Source of the DNA: an uncultured Clostridia bacterium
Lineage (GTDB): Bacteria > Bacillota > Clostridia > Oscillospirales > Acutalibacteraceae
Assembly: GCA_946610835.1 (NCBI GenBank)
Contig: CAMOCU010000056.1
Span: 1-6,507 of the forward strand
Direction of reading: 5' to 3'
DNA: 6,507 bases
The notes beneath the pieces were generated by a model that did no database searches, was not told the origin of the DNA, and saw nothing but the letters and a program-made list of their open reading frames with translations. The number at the start of each line of letters is the position of its first letter. The first letter of the stretch is position 1. The position numbers and the translations under genes are program-made. Below, piece by piece: positions 1-5,751 of this stretch.

Positions 1-475
1 GCTCGTCAAAGTCGAGATAATCCCCGATCGCGCAGTTGAATCCGGGGTGCCCGCCAAGCGAAAAGAACATATCCTTGTCGTCCCGGTTGACCACCGTGTG
101 CGTAGCGCGCAGCGTGTTGCCCAGCAATTCATAACGCACATAAAACTCGAACCGGAAGGGGTACATTTCCAGCGTGCTTTCGTCGCTTTTCAGCACAAAC
201 AGCGCCTCGTTGCGGGCGCAGGAAACACATTCAAAAGTCCGCTTGCGCGCGAATCCGTGCTTTTGCATTGTATATGTCTTCCCGTTGTAGCGGTACCGGT
301 CATCGAGCAAACGGCCGATAATGGGGAAAAGAACCGGCGCCTGGCCGTACCAAACGGCAGGATCTCCCTGCCAGAGATATTCGTAATCGTCCGCCTTGCC
401 GATCAGCGAATGCAGTTGTGCGCCGTCGTCCGCGATCTGCGCGCGAAGATAGTCGTTTTCAATGGTTCGGATCAT
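1..475 (-). CDS. Aldose 1-epimerase family protein (LacX/YeaD-like mutarotase), 3' part missing
   Basis: The visible 158 residues match the N-terminal half of the galactose mutarotase-like family, which interconverts alpha and beta anomers of sugars or sugar phosphates in the cytoplasm. Seen in the sequence: an opening 'MIRTIENDYL', 'YLWQGDP' near residue 33, 'APVLFPIIGRL' near 46-56, 'HGFAR' at 73-77 and 'GGHPGFN' at 141-147. The histidines at 73 and 143 sit where the family has its two substrate-binding and catalytic histidines; the catalytic glutamate would lie beyond the window edge. Two in-frame ATGs are possible, at 481 and 475. The AAGGA at 485-489 lies only 3 nt from the first but 9 nt from the second, and relatives usually begin close to the second, so 475 is chosen. 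The gene follows rnfB with no terminator between and its ribosome binding site touches the rnfB stop, so it is probably cotranscribed with the rnf genes. The substrate cannot be told from this part. The family call is firm; the cellular role is not. Confidence 0.88.
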   Translation of the reverse strand, partial: MIRTIENDYLRAQIADDGAQLHSLIGKADDYEYLWQGDPAVWYGQAPVLFPIIGRLLDDRYRYNGKTYTMQKHGFARKRTFECVSCARNEALFVLKSDESTLEMYPFRFEFYVRYELLGNTLRATHTVVNRDDKDMFFSLGGHPGFNCAIGDYLDFDE

Positions 476-484
476 TGTCATTAT

Positions 485-489
485 TCCTT
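485..489 (-). promoter_or_regulatory. Ribosome binding site of the mutarotase-like gene
   Basis: AAGGA on the minus strand begins within the last base of the rnfB stop codon TAA (489-491). It is 9 nt from the ATG at 475 and only 3 nt from the ATG at 481, favouring 475 as the start. It is weaker than the rnf sites, so the gene may be translated less than rnfB. Confidence 0.65.
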
Positions 490-1313
490 TACTCTTCAAT
501 TGTCAAAACAGCTTTGCCGCCCTGAATATGAATGCAGTGAACCGGGCAATTTTCAACGCATTTGCCGCAGCCCGTACACAGCGACGGATCGATATGCGCG
601 CAGAAATTCACGACCGAAACGGCGCCCGTTTCGCACCCTTTGGCGCACTTCATGCAGCCGATACAACCGGCTGTGCACTGCTTGCGCGTGAGAGCGCCTT
701 TTTCCTGGTTGCGGCACAACACGGCAGGAATCCCCTGATTTTTGGGGACAACGTCAATCAGATGTTTGGGGCAAACCGCGACACACCGCCGGCACGCATG
801 GCAGCGGTCCGGATGAATACGCGCCACTCCATCGCACAGCGTGATTGCGTCAAAAGGACATTCTGCCACACAATCGCCGAAGCCCACGCAACCGAAAGCG
901 CATTCCTTGGGGCCGCCGAAAACCTGCACGGCCATCCGGCAGCTCTCAATTCCGACATATTCCAGCTTGTTTTTGGCGTTTTGATGCGCGCCGCAGCAGC
1001 GCACCACAGCCGTCATCGGCACGGAAGCCGAAACGGCCAGGCCGGTGATCTGCGCGATCTCCTGCGCTGCTTCCGCGCCGCCGGGCGAGCAAAGGGAAGT
1101 GTTGGTCGTTTTGCCTTCGGAAAGCGCCTGCGCATAGCCGTCGCAGCCGGAAAAGCCGCACGCGCCGCAATTGGCGCCGGGCAGACAGGCACGGATGCGC
1201 TCGGTCTTTTCATCCACCGGCACGGCCATGACCGCCGAAGCAATCGCCAGCCCGAGACCCGCAATCAGCCCGATTGCGGAAACCAGAATCACCGCAAATA
1301 AAATCGGATGCAT
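489..1313 (-). CDS. rnfB: Rnf complex subunit B, polyferredoxin
   Basis: Membrane-anchored iron-sulfur subunit (274 aa) thought to take electrons from reduced ferredoxin and pass them into the Rnf complex. Residues 3-30 form one hydrophobic helix. Next comes the four-iron domain seen in RnfB proteins, with cysteines 43, 49, 52 and 57, and another cysteine at 75. The C-terminal part has two bacterial-type double ferredoxin modules: cysteines 138, 142, 148, 152 with 171, 174, 177, 181; and 217, 220, 223, 227 with 246, 249, 252, 256. That allows about five [4Fe-4S] clusters. Further cysteines at 106, 107 and 125 are unassigned. The ATG at 1313 follows AGGAGG (1323-1328) by 9 nt. The gene starts 15 nt after the rnfA stop and is the last rnf gene of the operon. 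Gene order and cysteine pattern make the identification secure; the cluster count is inferred from motifs. Confidence 0.97.
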   Translation of the reverse strand: MHPILFAVILVSAIGLIAGLGLAIASAVMAVPVDEKTERIRACLPGANCGACGFSGCDGYAQALSEGKTTNTSLCSPGGAEAAQEIAQITGLAVSASVPMTAVVRCCGAHQNAKNKLEYVGIESCRMAVQVFGGPKECAFGCVGFGDCVAECPFDAITLCDGVARIHPDRCHACRRCVAVCPKHLIDVVPKNQGIPAVLCRNQEKGALTRKQCTAGCIGCMKCAKGCETGAVSVVNFCAHIDPSLCTGCGKCVENCPVHCIHIQGGKAVLTIEE

Positions 1314-1328
1314 TCTCCCGCGCCTCCT

Positions 1329-1934
1329 TTAACCGAAAATATTTTCAATCACGCCTCCGAATCCCAAAAAGGAAACGGACACGAGCGACGCCGCCACAAG
1401 TGTGATCGGCAGACCTTGCATGAATTTCGGGACATTGGCGTGTTCAAGCTTGCTGCGCACACCAGCAAACATCACCATCGCGAGCATGAAACCGAGTCCT
1501 GCGCCAATGGAATTGAACATCGAAGCCGCAAAACCGAATGCCGCGTCCGCCGAAGCTTTTTCAACGTTCAGCAGCACCACGCCCAGCACCGCGCAGTTGG
1601 TTGTGATCAGCGGCAGATAAATTCCCAGCGCGTTGTACAGCGCGGGAATGTACCGTTTGAGCACGATCTCGACAAGCTGCACAAGCGCAGCGATCACAAG
1701 GATAAAGACAATCGTCTGCAGATACTCCAGATTGTTGCGCACAAGCAGGAATTTGTTGATCGGATATGTGACCGCGGTGGCCATCGCCATGACGAAAATG
1801 ACCGCCGCCGACATGCCGACCGCTGTCTTGAGCTTTTTCGATACACCGAGGAAAGGACAGATCCCGAGGAATTTGGACAAAACAAAATTCTCCGTCAGGA
1901 TAGCCGTCAGAAGGATCGCAATGTAATACTTCAT
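1329..1934 (-). CDS. rnfA: Rnf complex subunit A, integral membrane protein
   Basis: A very hydrophobic 201-residue protein of the RnfA/NqrE family with about six membrane segments, the usual length for the family. It pairs with RnfE as an inverted-topology partner, and the two bind an intramembrane iron-sulfur cluster that relays electrons across the membrane. Visible signatures are 'LTENFVLSKFLGICPFLG' at 13-30, with cysteine 26, and 'LPLITTNCAVLGV' at 107-119, with cysteine 114. These two cysteines are the family's cluster ligands. The start overlaps the rnfE stop in an ATGA (1931-1934) and is preceded by AGGAGG at 1945-1950, 10 nt upstream, inside the last codons of rnfE. This implies translational coupling to rnfE. 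Its closest relative, NqrE of the sodium-pumping NADH:quinone reductase, is ruled out by the surrounding rnfB and rnfC genes. Confidence 0.97.
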   Translation of the reverse strand: MKYYIAILLTAILTENFVLSKFLGICPFLGVSKKLKTAVGMSAAVIFVMAMATAVTYPINKFLLVRNNLEYLQTIVFILVIAALVQLVEIVLKRYIPALYNALGIYLPLITTNCAVLGVVLLNVEKASADAAFGFAASMFNSIGAGLGFMLAMVMFAGVRSKLEHANVPKFMQGLPITLVAASLVSVSFLGFGGVIENIFG

Positions 1935-2689
1935 GCTTCAGCGCCCTCCTTTTCCGTCTCGTTATCCGCACGCAGCGCACAGCCGGCCGCCATCGGGCAG
2001 CTTGCGCAGTCACGCAGCTGCGCCTTTTGCCTGCCCTTGCGTTCGGCAATGCGGTTGGCGCACGCCATCAGCAGGCCGAATGTGAAAAAGCCGCCGGGCG
2101 CGAGAATAAAGATCAGGATCGGTTCCATGCCCGGAATATGCGAAAACACATCAACGCCGGTAAAGGACGTCCAGCCGAACAGACCAAGCAGACTGTCCGC
2201 GCCGCTGAACAGCGTTCCGCTGCCGAAAAATTCACGCACTGTTGCCATGCAGAACACAGCCGCCGTGAAACCGATTCCCATGCCCAGACCGTCCGCGGCA
2301 GATGCGAGCACAGGATGCTTGCCCGCAAACGCTTCCGCTCTGCCGAGCAGGATACAGTTGACCACGATCAGCGGCAAGAATACGCCGAGCGCGGCGTCCA
2401 GCGCGGGCACAAACGCCTTGACCAAAAGCTGCAGGATCGTCACAAAGGACGCAATGATCACAATGTACGCCGGGATGCGCACCTTGGACGGGATCACCTT
2501 GCGCAAAAGCGAGATGACCATGTTGGAGCACAGCAACACCAGCGTCACGGAGATTCCCATGCCGATGGCATTGACCATGGACGTGCTGGTCGCCAGCGTG
2601 GGACATGTGCCCAGAACAAGACGCAGAACGGGATTTTCCGTCAGCAGTCCCTTGCGGAATTCCTGACCGATTGTTTTTTTCTCAGCCAA
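1931..2689 (-). CDS. rnfE: Rnf complex subunit E, integral membrane protein, TTG start
   Basis: A 252-residue membrane protein of the RnfE/NqrD family with about six membrane helices, partner of RnfA in electron transfer across the membrane. Signatures are 'LTENPVLRLVLGTCPTLA' at 16-33, with cysteine 29; 'SKVRIPAYIVIIASFVT' at 68-84; and 'LPLIVVNCILLGRAEAFA' at 105-122, with cysteine 112. Cysteines 29 and 112 correspond to the cluster ligands of the family. No ATG lies near the expected N-terminus. A TTG at 2687-2689 follows AAGGGAGG (2698-2705) by 8 nt and gives an N-terminus of normal length, so it is taken as the start. The upstream in-frame ATG at 2752 would add 21 unlike residues inside rnfG. 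The gene overlaps rnfG by 8 nt and rnfA by 4 nt. Unusually, the tail after the last helix (about 212-252) is hydrophilic and carries a C-x2-C-x5-C group at 228, 231 and 237. Confidence 0.95.
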   Translation of the reverse strand: MAEKKTIGQEFRKGLLTENPVLRLVLGTCPTLATSTSMVNAIGMGISVTLVLLCSNMVISLLRKVIPSKVRIPAYIVIIASFVTILQLLVKAFVPALDAALGVFLPLIVVNCILLGRAEAFAGKHPVLASAADGLGMGIGFTAAVFCMATVREFFGSGTLFSGADSLLGLFGWTSFTGVDVFSHIPGMEPILIFILAPGGFFTFGLLMACANRIAERKGRQKAQLRDCASCPMAAGCALRADNETEKEGAEA

Positions 2690-3245
2690 GCTGCGCGCCT
2701 CCCTTCGTGATGGTCTGATAGGTTTGCAAGGCCATGTTGACCGCTTCGGCAACGCCTTTGGATGTGTAAGTCGCCCCGGTCAGCGCGTCGATGCCGTTGG
2801 CCGCCTGTTTGCTGGCCGTGGAAACGCCGATCTTTCCGGACATGCCGGCAAACTGCGCCTTGAATTCCGGCTTCTTGGCGTTCTGACCGAGACCGGGCGT
2901 CTCGTCGCTCACGTCGAGGATCTCAACGCCGCCGACCGTTCCGTCCGGCAGCACGCCGGTCATCACTGTTACGTCTCCGCCGTATCCTTTGGCCGCGGTC
3001 GTGAATGTGTAGCCGATCACGCGCTCGCGGTAATCGAGCGCCGCGGCGTATGTTACGTCGCCGCTTTGCTGCGGGTCGCCGAATGACGCGGCGTCCGGGA
3101 ACAGCGAAAAGCGCGCTTCATTTTCCGTTTGCGCCGCGATCTCTTCGATTTTGTCGTGCGTTACGGAGTTGGTCGCAGCCAGCAGCGCCGCCGCTACAAG
3201 ACAGATCACAAACAATGCGATTGCAGGCTTGAGGATTGCTTTCAT
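2682..3245 (-). CDS. rnfG: Rnf complex subunit G, covalent FMN-binding protein
   Basis: A 187-residue subunit with one N-terminal membrane helix (about 5-25) and a soluble FMN-binding domain expected on the outer face of the membrane. The flavin is attached by a phosphoester bond to a threonine in the pattern D-x-x-[ST]-G-A-T-x-T. Here this reads 'DALTGATYTS' from aspartate 153, so threonine 161 is the expected attachment site. The conserved 'ETPGLG' is at 115-120. Attachment requires an ApbE-type flavin transferase, not seen in this window. The ATG at 3245 is chosen because AGGAGG at 3253-3258 lies 7 nt upstream and the helix follows at once; an in-frame ATG at 3275 would only add residues encoded by the ribosome binding site. 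The start overlaps the rnfD stop in an ATGA. A homolog, NqrC, shares the fold, but the operon fixes the identity. Confidence 0.96.
   Translation of the reverse strand: MKAILKPAIALFVICLVAAALLAATNSVTHDKIEEIAAQTENEARFSLFPDAASFGDPQQSGDVTYAAALDYRERVIGYTFTTAAKGYGGDVTVMTGVLPDGTVGGVEILDVSDETPGLGQNAKKPEFKAQFAGMSGKIGVSTASKQAANGIDALTGATYTSKGVAEAVNMALQTYQTITKGGAQLG
2698..2705 (-). promoter_or_regulatory. Ribosome binding site that decides the TTG start of rnfE
   Basis: AAGGGAGG on the minus strand lies 8 nt before the TTG at 2689 and inside the last codons of rnfG. There is no ATG or GTG at a suitable distance, so this site supports TTG as the initiator for rnfE. Confidence 0.85.
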
Positions 3246-4252
3246 GCCGCCGCCTCCTCTCCGTCCTTTTTGCATTTGCGCTTTTCACGCGTTACGCCAA
3301 ACGGGCGCGGCGCAGTCAGCGCGTCGATGTGCGGAACCAGAATGTTCATCAGAATGATGGAAAAAGACACGCCCTCGCTCATGTTGCCGAACAGACGGAT
3401 CAGCGACGTCAGAAGTCCGCATCCGACGGCAAAAATCACCTTGCCGGATGTGGATGTGGGCGATGTGGCATAGTCGGTCGCCATAAAAATCGCACCCAGC
3501 AGCAGCCCGCCGCTCAGCAGTTCGTAGGCCGTAAAGGTCAGCGGATCCTCCCCGGCCGTCAGTGCGCGCAGGAACATACAGACCGCGACAGTGCCCACAT
3601 AGCACAGCGGAATCACAGGCGTAATGACGCGGCGGACGACAAGATAAATTCCGCCCAGAACCAGCGCCGCGCCGCAGACCTCGCCCAGGCAGCCCGCCTT
3701 TGCAAAGCACATGCTCAAAAGCGCAGGCATGTCGCCCTCGCCGCTTTTGAGGATCGCAAGCGGCGTCGCGCTCGTAATCGCGTCCGGAGCCGCGCCCCGC
3801 CAGGCAAAGGGCGTCGCCCAATTGGCGAGCATCGCCTTGGGGAAAGAAACCATCAAAACAATACGGCCGAGCAGTGCGGGATTGACAAAGTTTTCGCCGA
3901 TGCCGCCGAACATCTGCTTGACCACCACAATTGCCACCAGCGAACCGAAGCCCGCCATCCAGAACGGGATGGTAGACGGCAGGTTGAACGCAAGGATGAT
4001 TCCCGTTACAACCGCACTCAGATCCCCGATGGTATTCGCGCGGCGCATCACACGCCGGCTGAGATATTCGAACAAAACGCAGCAGGCCACGCAGACGCCC
4101 GTCACGGCCAGTGCGCGCCAGCCGAAGATCACCACGGACGCGACAAGCGCCGGAACCAGCGCAAGAATCACATCCAGCATAATCAGCGTCGTCGTGTCGC
4201 GCGTGCGGAAATGCGGCGACGCGCTTGCTGTCAAAAGTCGACCGTCAACCAT
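3242..4252 (-). CDS. rnfD: Rnf complex subunit D, membrane FMN-binding protein
   Basis: A 336-residue polytopic membrane protein of the RnfD/NqrB family, with roughly nine or ten hydrophobic segments, carrying covalent FMN and taking part in the coupling of electron flow to cation transport. Visible signatures are the N-terminal 'ASPHFRTRDTT' at 11-21, 'FGGIGENFVNPALLGR' at 115-130, the flavin attachment motif 'SATPLA' at 161-166 (threonine 163 expected to carry FMN), and 'ATDYATSPTSTSGK' at 258-271. The ATG at 4252 is chosen because the conserved 'SPH' block follows directly and AGGGGG at 4262-4267 lies 9 nt upstream; the frame stays open to 4414, but that stretch is rnfC in another frame. 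It overlaps rnfC by 8 nt and rnfG by 4 nt. The last residues form a charged tail rich in K, R and E, and its final codons double as the rnfG ribosome binding site. Confidence 0.96.
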   Translation of the reverse strand: MVDGRLLTASASPHFRTRDTTTLIMLDVILALVPALVASVVIFGWRALAVTGVCVACCVLFEYLSRRVMRRANTIGDLSAVVTGIILAFNLPSTIPFWMAGFGSLVAIVVVKQMFGGIGENFVNPALLGRIVLMVSFPKAMLANWATPFAWRGAAPDAITSATPLAILKSGEGDMPALLSMCFAKAGCLGEVCGAALVLGGIYLVVRRVITPVIPLCYVGTVAVCMFLRALTAGEDPLTFTAYELLSGGLLLGAIFMATDYATSPTSTSGKVIFAVGCGLLTSLIRLFGNMSEGVSFSIILMNILVPHIDALTAPRPFGVTREKRKCKKDGEEAAA

Positions 4253-5591
4253 TGCGTGCAGCCCCCTCTCGGATGATTGTTTTTGCCAGACGCATCGTCT
4301 GTACCAGCGGTTTGCCCGCCGGGCAGGCGAACGCGCAGGAACCGCACTCCATGCAGACCATGGCGCCCATTCCGCTGAGCGTATCGGCGTCCGCCGCGCG
4401 CAGCACCCGCGCAATCGACCCGGGCTGCAGATGCATCGGGCAGGTCGCGGCGCAGCGGCCGCAGTTGATGCAGTCCGTTTCTTTTTTCAGGCTGTCCGCC
4501 TCGGAAAAAGCAAGAATGGCGTTGTTTTGTTTGAGCACGGGAATGTCGGTGCTGATGACCGCCAGCCCCATCATCGGCCCGCCGGTGATGATTTTGTGCG
4601 GCGCGGATTTGAACCCGCCGCAAAAGTCGATCACCTCGCCGACCTGCATGCCCACCGGCACGCGCACATTTTTCGGCTCGCAGATGGCGGAGCCGTCCAC
4701 TGTCAAAGAGCGGCTGACAAGCGGCTTGCCCGTTTGGGCATACCGCGCGATAAACGCAACAGACGCAACGTTCATCACCAGGCACCCCACGTCTGACGGC
4801 AGCTTGCCGGGCGGCACGCGCCGTCCCGTGGCGGAATAGATCATCACTTTTTCCGCGCCCTGCGGATAAATGGAATTGAGCCGCATGACCGTTACAACGC
4901 CCTTTTCCAGTTCAAGTCCGCGCGCAACGTCGGACAGCGCACGGATCGCCTGCGGCTTGTTTTTTTCAACGCAGATCACGACCTTCGGAATCTGCAGAAG
5001 AATGCGCAGGATATTGACGCCGGATAACACATTCCAAGCGTTTTCGATACACTCGCGGTCGTCCACCGTAATATATGGTTCGCATTCCGCCGCGTTGACG
5101 ATCAGCGTGTCGATCGTCCCGGGCTTGAACGCAATTTTGACATGGCTCGGGAATCCCGCGCCGCCAAGACCGACCAGGCCGGATGCCCGCACCGCTTCAA
5201 TCAGGGATTCGCGCGTGTCCATCTTCGGCGGATGCAATCCCTCAAACGGGCGCATCTCGCCGTCTGATTCGATCGTCACGGCCTGCGATACGCGTCCGTT
5301 GGGCAGCGTGATGTTGCCGATCCCCTTGACCACGCCGGAAATCGACGCGTGAATCGGCGCGCTGACGTATTCGGCGCTGTCGGCAATGCATTGACCGACC
5401 GACACCGCATCGCCCACCTTGACAATGGGCGCGCAGGGTTTGCCGATATGCATCTGCATCGGCAGAACAACCTGCTGCGGAGCCGGAACGCGGACAATGG
5501 GACATTGCGCCGTATTTTTATGGTGCAGCACCCGAACGCCGCCGCGGACTTTGCCGACCGCGGAACGAACGTCGGACAATGGTTTGCTCAT
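4245..5591 (-). CDS. rnfC: Rnf complex subunit C, NAD(H)-binding iron-sulfur protein
   Basis: The 448-residue peripheral subunit where NAD+ is reduced, on the cytoplasmic side. In order: an N-terminal segment with 'GGVR' near 17-20; a lipoyl/barrel-like part at about 50-110 ('VKVGDAVSVGQCIA', 'APIHASISGVV'); the nucleotide/flavin-binding loop 'GLVGLGGAGFPSHVK' at 138-152, similar to the NuoF-type Rossmann domain; 'NAAECEPYITVDDR' at 166-179; a SLBB-like region near 300-345; and two [4Fe-4S] motifs, cysteines 374, 377, 380, 384 and 413, 416, 419, 423. The length is usual for clostridial RnfC. The ATG at 5591 follows GGAGG (5602-5606) by 10 nt. It is the first gene of the operon, with a promoter just upstream, and its end overlaps rnfD by 8 nt. 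All key residues are present and nothing suggests damage. Confidence 0.97.
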   Translation of the reverse strand: MSKPLSDVRSAVGKVRGGVRVLHHKNTAQCPIVRVPAPQQVVLPMQMHIGKPCAPIVKVGDAVSVGQCIADSAEYVSAPIHASISGVVKGIGNITLPNGRVSQAVTIESDGEMRPFEGLHPPKMDTRESLIEAVRASGLVGLGGAGFPSHVKIAFKPGTIDTLIVNAAECEPYITVDDRECIENAWNVLSGVNILRILLQIPKVVICVEKNKPQAIRALSDVARGLELEKGVVTVMRLNSIYPQGAEKVMIYSATGRRVPPGKLPSDVGCLVMNVASVAFIARYAQTGKPLVSRSLTVDGSAICEPKNVRVPVGMQVGEVIDFCGGFKSAPHKIITGGPMMGLAVISTDIPVLKQNNAILAFSEADSLKKETDCINCGRCAATCPMHLQPGSIARVLRAADADTLSGMGAMVCMECGSCAFACPAGKPLVQTMRLAKTIIREGAARNG

Positions 5592-5601
5592 TTGTAATAC
5601 G

Positions 5602-5606
5602 CCTCC
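5602..5606 (-). promoter_or_regulatory. Ribosome binding site of rnfC
   Basis: GGAGG on the minus strand, 10 nt before the rnfC ATG at 5591. It fixes the first gene of the operon and is the only rnf ribosome binding site in noncoding DNA, apart from that of rnfB, which lies in the short rnfA-rnfB gap. Confidence 0.85.
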
Positions 5607-5635
5607 AATCTGACAGGATAAAACAATACAAAATA

Positions 5636-5664
5636 ATTATAGAGTCTGTGCGGACAAAATGCAA
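5636..5664 (-). promoter_or_regulatory. Promoter of the rnfCDGEAB operon (sigma-A type)
   Basis: On the minus strand, TTGCAT (5659-5664) and a perfect TATAAT (5636-5641) are separated by 17 bases, the preferred spacing. The -35 box matches the consensus at its first three bases only. Transcription would begin near 5629, leaving about 38 nt of leader before rnfC. No leader hairpin or riboswitch is evident. Predicted by pattern only. Confidence 0.7.
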
Positions 5665-5693
5665 GCAATTTTTCATTTTTCCTGTACAAACAG
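5646..5693. repeat. Two copies of CTGT-N4-ACA in the divergent promoter region
   Basis: CTGTGCGGACA lies at 5646-5656 and CTGTACAAACA at 5682-5692, the second extended to a full CTGT-N4-ACAG dyad ending at 5693. The copies begin 36 bases apart. The first sits in the spacer between the -35 and -10 boxes of the rnfC promoter; the second directly abuts the -35 box of the transporter promoter. They could be operators for a shared regulator, but the motif is short, matches no regulator site I recognise (not Rex-, Fnr- or cre-like), and could be chance. Confidence 0.3.
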
Positions 5694-5722
5694 TTGACAT
5701 TTTTTTGCGCGGTGTTTAGAAT
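5694..5722 (+). promoter_or_regulatory. Promoter of the divergent transporter gene (sigma-A type)
   Basis: On the plus strand, a perfect TTGACA (5694-5699) and TAGAAT (5717-5722, five of six consensus bases) are separated by 17 bases. The start site would be near 5729-5730, giving a leader of only about 22 nt. This is a near-consensus promoter, so the gene may be strongly expressed unless repressed. The outer edges of the two divergent -35 boxes are 29 bases apart. Confidence 0.75.
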
Positions 5723-5735
5723 AGGCTTGATAAAA

Positions 5736-5740
5736 AAGGA
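5736..5740 (+). promoter_or_regulatory. Ribosome binding site of the transporter gene
   Basis: AAGGA followed by CGGG lies 11 nt before the ATG at 5752. An earlier ATG at 5745 is in another frame and does not lead into the transporter protein. Confidence 0.65.
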
Positions 5741-5751
5741 CGGGATGCACA

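Noticed and set aside
462..1301. A 279-codon plus-strand open frame opposite rnfB.
   Set aside because: It mirrors the cysteine-rich rnfB reading frame almost end to end and resembles no known protein.
1308..2666. A 452-codon open frame on the plus strand, opposite rnfA and rnfE.
   Set aside because: Its protein is rich in R, H, Q, S and P with no recognisable domain. It lies exactly antisense to two well-recognised conserved genes in GC-rich DNA, where such mirror frames arise by chance.
3236..4276. A 346-codon plus-strand open frame opposite rnfD.
   Set aside because: Low-complexity, strongly basic composition (H, R, Q, N), antisense to a conserved membrane gene; a composition shadow of hydrophobic codons on the other strand.
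4253..4414. Extension of rnfD to an upstream ATG at 4414.
   Set aside because: The added 54 residues are rnfC read in another frame. The conserved RnfD N-terminus and a good ribosome binding site mark 4252.
3711..4796. A 361-codon plus-strand open frame opposite rnfD and rnfC.
   Set aside because: No family resemblance, no convincing ribosome binding site noticed, and it spans two real genes on the opposite strand.
5592..5751. A riboswitch, terminator or CRISPR-like repeat in the noncoding region.
   Set aside because: The region is only 160 bases, AT-rich, and filled by two promoters; no stable hairpin with a T-run and no direct repeats of useful length were seen.
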